Shown here: in pieces, positions 61,864-64,000 of the stretch | How positions within the stretch are numbered: position 1 is the first letter of the stretch | How the letters are laid out: every line of letters begins with the position of its first letter | NCBI GenBank assembly: GCA_020633825.1 | Contig: JACKCV010000002.1 | Span: 455,001-519,000, forward strand | Reading direction: 5' to 3' | DNA: 64,000 nt | Source of the DNA: Fibrobacteria bacterium | GTDB lineage: Bacteria > Fibrobacterota > Fibrobacteria > UBA5070 | Notes under the pieces: model-generated | Told to the model about the DNA's origin: nothing | Database searches by the model: none | The model's input: only the letters and a program-made list of their open reading frames with translations | Translations under genes and position numbers: made by a program

Positions 61864-62369
61864 GCTTCGCTTCGGTTCACGCTGTCCACCCCGGATCGTT
61901 CGATCCTCCCACCTTGGGGCATCTCGACCTGGTCCGGCGTGCGGCGATGATGTTCGCCAAGGTCACCGTCCTGGTTGCGAGGAACGCCCGCAAGACGGCC
62001 CTGTTCACACCCCAGGAGCGTGTCGCCCTCTGGCAGGACGTGCTGCGCCACGATGGCCTCGAAAGAGTCTCGGTGGAGTCCTGGGAGGGGCTTACCATCG
62101 ATTGGTGTCGCCAGAACGATGCGCGGGTGATGATCCGGGGGCTGCGGCACGGAGGGGATTTCGAAAGTGAACTTCCCATCGCTCTGATGAATCGTCGCCT
62201 CGCACCCGAGATCGAAACGGTGTATCTTCCGACTCGGGAAATGCATCTTGGGCTGACCTCCACCCTGGTCCGAGAGATCGCCCGATTGGGTGGACCCGTG
62301 GAGTCGTTCGTCTCTCCTCCGGTGGTTGCGGCGCTGCACAGGAAATTCCATCTGCCGGAGGCGGGATGA
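61860..62369 (+). CDS. coaD: Phosphopantetheine adenylyltransferase
   Basis: 169 residues. It catalyses the fourth step of coenzyme A synthesis. Motifs are AVHPGSFDPPTLGHLDLVRRA (with the GxFDP..GH nucleotide site), ARNARKTALFTPQER, MIRGLRHGGDFESELPIALMN and the C-terminal LTSTLVREIARLGG. Start and stop overlap its neighbours by four bases. Confidence 0.97.
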   Translation: MSFASVHAVHPGSFDPPTLGHLDLVRRAAMMFAKVTVLVARNARKTALFTPQERVALWQDVLRHDGLERVSVESWEGLTIDWCRQNDARVMIRGLRHGGDFESELPIALMNRRLAPEIETVYLPTREMHLGLTSTLVREIARLGGPVESFVSPPVVAALHRKFHLPEAG

Positions 62370-63214
62370 TCGAACCACACGAACGCATGCCCGCGATCCT
62401 TCGCAACCTCCTGCTGGCCAATCTGGGCATTTTCGTGATCCAGATGGTATCCGACATGGCGAACCTCCGCCTGGGAACCGAGTTGTTCCGTTGGGGTGCG
62501 CTGGTCCCGGAGCTGGTCTGGGGACACGGCCAAGTGTGGCGTGTGGTCACCTACCAGTTCCTGCATGGCGGGATCCTGCATATCGCCTTCAACATGCTGT
62601 CTCTGTGGATGTTCGGAACTCCTCTCGTCCATCACATGGGGGAGAAGCGATTCCTGGCCCTGTACTTGACCTCGGGAATCGTGGCGGGCTTGGGCTCGGC
62701 CCTCCTCTACCTGCTTGGCGGGGCGGGGGGGATTCCCATCATCGGCGCCTCGGGGGCCATCTTCGGGATTCTGCTGGCCTTCGCCCGATTCTTTCCGCAC
62801 GTCCAGATCATCGTGTTCTTCCTGTTCCCGATGCCCGCCCGCTATGCGGTCTGGGTCTTCGGGGGACTCGCCTTCCTGGCGGGACTCCAGGGCCAAGGAA
62901 GCGTGGCCCATCTGACCCACCTGTTCGGCATCCTCGGGGGATGGTTGTTCCTCCGCTTCGAGGATCCCGTCGCCCTGTGGTTCGATCGAGCCGTCACGCA
63001 GAAGGAACGCGTCCAGACCGCCCGGATCGCGGAGGAACTCGAATCGGAGGAGAACTACTTCGACACGCGCGTCGATCCGATCCTGAAGAAGATCTCCAAG
63101 CATGGCATCGACAGCCTGACCAAGCAGGAGAAGGATGTCCTCCAGAAGGCGTCGGGGATGAAGAAATCCGACAACACCATCGACTTCCGCGCCTGGAGGC
63201 GGGGGAGGGGCTGA
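62366..63214 (+). CDS. Rhomboid-family intramembrane serine protease
   Basis: 282 residues. About six membrane spans (20-205) contain the catalytic Ser in IIGASGAIFGIL and His in VAHLTHLFGILGGW. The GxSx motif and the following helix are conserved, and HGGILHIAFNMLSLWMFG matches the rhomboid L1 region. A soluble C-terminal tail (about 210-282) is predicted to be helical and rich in Glu and Lys (RIAEELESEENYF). The start overlaps the coaD stop (ATGA). Confidence 0.93.
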   Translation: MIEPHERMPAILRNLLLANLGIFVIQMVSDMANLRLGTELFRWGALVPELVWGHGQVWRVVTYQFLHGGILHIAFNMLSLWMFGTPLVHHMGEKRFLALYLTSGIVAGLGSALLYLLGGAGGIPIIGASGAIFGILLAFARFFPHVQIIVFFLFPMPARYAVWVFGGLAFLAGLQGQGSVAHLTHLFGILGGWLFLRFEDPVALWFDRAVTQKERVQTARIAEELESEENYFDTRVDPILKKISKHGIDSLTKQEKDVLQKASGMKKSDNTIDFRAWRRGRG

Positions 63215-63235
63215 TGCTGGGGATTCCGGACTGCG

Positions 63236-64000
63236 ATGGCTGACCCCGGCCTGTCCGCCTGCGACCCGACCTTCCAGGAATCCGAACGATGCCAGCGATT
63301 GGCGGAAACCCTTCGCAACATCGAACTCCCCGAGACGCGAAAGCGCTTCCTGGCCCCTCTGATCGCCGAGATCCTCGGATCCGAGGTCAGCGGGGAGCAC
63401 GGTCTGCGGACGTTGCTGTACGTCGGAACCACCTGGCGGGTGCACCTGGGGAAAGTACGGATCCTGCCCAACCTCCATCGTCTGTTGTGTCGCTGGTCGG
63501 TGGGGTGGGTCCCGGGCCCGGACATCCTCGGCATCCTGCAACAGGGTGCCCGATTGGATTTCCCGGTCTTGCGCCGGGCCCTCCAGGAGGCCTACGAATC
63601 GGGTTGTTTCCCGGCCCGGGAGGTGATCCAGGTGCTCCCCCTGGAGGCGGCCTGCCTCCGGGAACGCACTCGGAATCTCGCCGACAACGCCGATCCCTAC
63701 AGCCTGCGAACCATGGCCAGACTCCTGCCGCGGTTGCGCATCTACGATGAACTCGCCGACCGCCTGGAGGTGCTCGAACGCGAGAGCGCCGAAGGCGTTT
63801 CCCAGGATCCGGACCTGGGGCTTCTTCGCTTCCTGGGAGACAAGGACTACCAGCGGCTCCAGGACCTGGTGGTCGAAATGGGGGTGGATCGTCTCCCCGA
63901 GGTGTGGCGGGTGCAACGACGTCTGCAACTCGATCCCCCGGTCGTCTCCTGCCTGTTCAGCCTGTCGCGCACGCTCCGTCTGCCTCGCGAAGGAGCCTCC
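63236..64000 (+). CDS. Unrecognised protein, 5' part (runs off the window)
   Basis: 255 codons from ATG 63236 without a stop; the gene continues past the window end. The translation is mostly helical with Arg- and Leu-rich stretches (ARLLPRLRIYDELADRLEVL, FLGDKDYQRLQDLVVEMG) and short helix-turn repeats, reminiscent of armadillo- or HEAT-like scaffolds. I do not recognise a family. It follows the rhomboid gene by 21 bases on the same strand, so it is probably in the same transcript. Confidence 0.7.
   Translation, partial: MADPGLSACDPTFQESERCQRLAETLRNIELPETRKRFLAPLIAEILGSEVSGEHGLRTLLYVGTTWRVHLGKVRILPNLHRLLCRWSVGWVPGPDILGILQQGARLDFPVLRRALQEAYESGCFPAREVIQVLPLEAACLRERTRNLADNADPYSLRTMARLLPRLRIYDELADRLEVLERESAEGVSQDPDLGLLRFLGDKDYQRLQDLVVEMGVDRLPEVWRVQRRLQLDPPVVSCLFSLSRTLRLPREGAS

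Noticed and set aside
1..64000. CRISPR array
   Set aside because: No run of regularly spaced 25-40 base direct repeats was found, and no cas-like protein is encoded.

Overview
The window looks like the chromosome of a GC-rich diderm bacterium of the Fibrobacterota or a close relative. The evidence is a 1618-residue secreted protein carrying the fibro-slime (PA14-like) domain typical of Fibrobacter, LPS-type genes (kdsB, gmd, an O-antigen-style Wzm/Wzt exporter), an Omp85-type outer-membrane barrel, and secreted proteins rich in Asp, Ser and Thr with similar C-terminal modules. Taxonomy is an inference from domain content; no 16S gene lies in the window.

Layout. (1) 1-405: the 3' end of a 23S rRNA, a 5S rRNA and an intrinsic terminator. 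(2) 0.55-4.2 kb: a lower-GC graveyard of mobile defence genes. It holds an SMC/MukB/JetC-like C-terminal stub, a JetD-like Toprim gene interrupted by two in-frame stops, an intact AAA/DUF4143 ATPase behind an AT-rich promoter region, and a collapsed abiE toxin-antitoxin locus. (3) 4.2-21.3 kb: housekeeping and secreted functions. These are a tiny membrane protein, a PPC-repeat secreted protein, pgl-zwf, a PBP4-type carboxypeptidase with a long Ser/Asp tail and an apparent frameshift, two different GTP cyclohydrolases side by side (folE, folE2), a glycoside hydrolase with inserted and appended carbohydrate-type domains, an FGE-sulfatase-domain protein, a lone ABC ATPase coupled to a TIM-barrel-like protein, trmL and a lipocalin-like secreted protein. 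(4) 21.4-40.1 kb: a surface-glycan cluster. Its core is a nine-gene minus-strand operon, wzm-wzt-asparagine synthase-like-capA-GT2-methyltransferase-epimerase-DegT-GT8, in which every junction overlaps or is separated by at most five bases. It is flanked by further glycosyltransferases, gmd and a POTRA-less Omp85 barrel coupled to a glycosyltransferase. (5) 40.1-50.2 kb: an RND/MMPL transporter, a TlpA-like thioredoxin, a small zinc-ribbon-like protein, folB with a FolM-like reductase, and the giant fibro-slime protein with three tandem repeat modules. (6) 50.7-64.0 kb: a serine beta-lactamase-like lipoprotein, trmB, a SprA-type putative metalloprotease, a PLP aminotransferase divergent from a MarR regulator with a striking palindromic operator, gatC-kdsB-pyrG, and a ComEA-like-pilM-pilN-rsmD-coaD-rhomboid run that continues out of the window.

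How the genes fit together. The glycan operon would make a polymer from aminated, methylated and possibly amidated sugars in the cytoplasm (DegT, epimerase, methyltransferase, AsnB-like, GTs, GDP-mannose dehydratase) and export it through Wzm/Wzt, whose ATPase has a C-terminal extension of the kind that recognises the finished chain. KdsB supplies CMP-Kdo for the LPS core. Folate genes appear in two places (folE/folE2 and folB/SDR). The most unusual content is the fossil defence island, the homopolymer frameshift in the PBP4-like gene, the 11-residue-periodic insertion in PilN, the three-module fibro-slime protein, and the MarR palindrome that overlaps a ribosome binding site.
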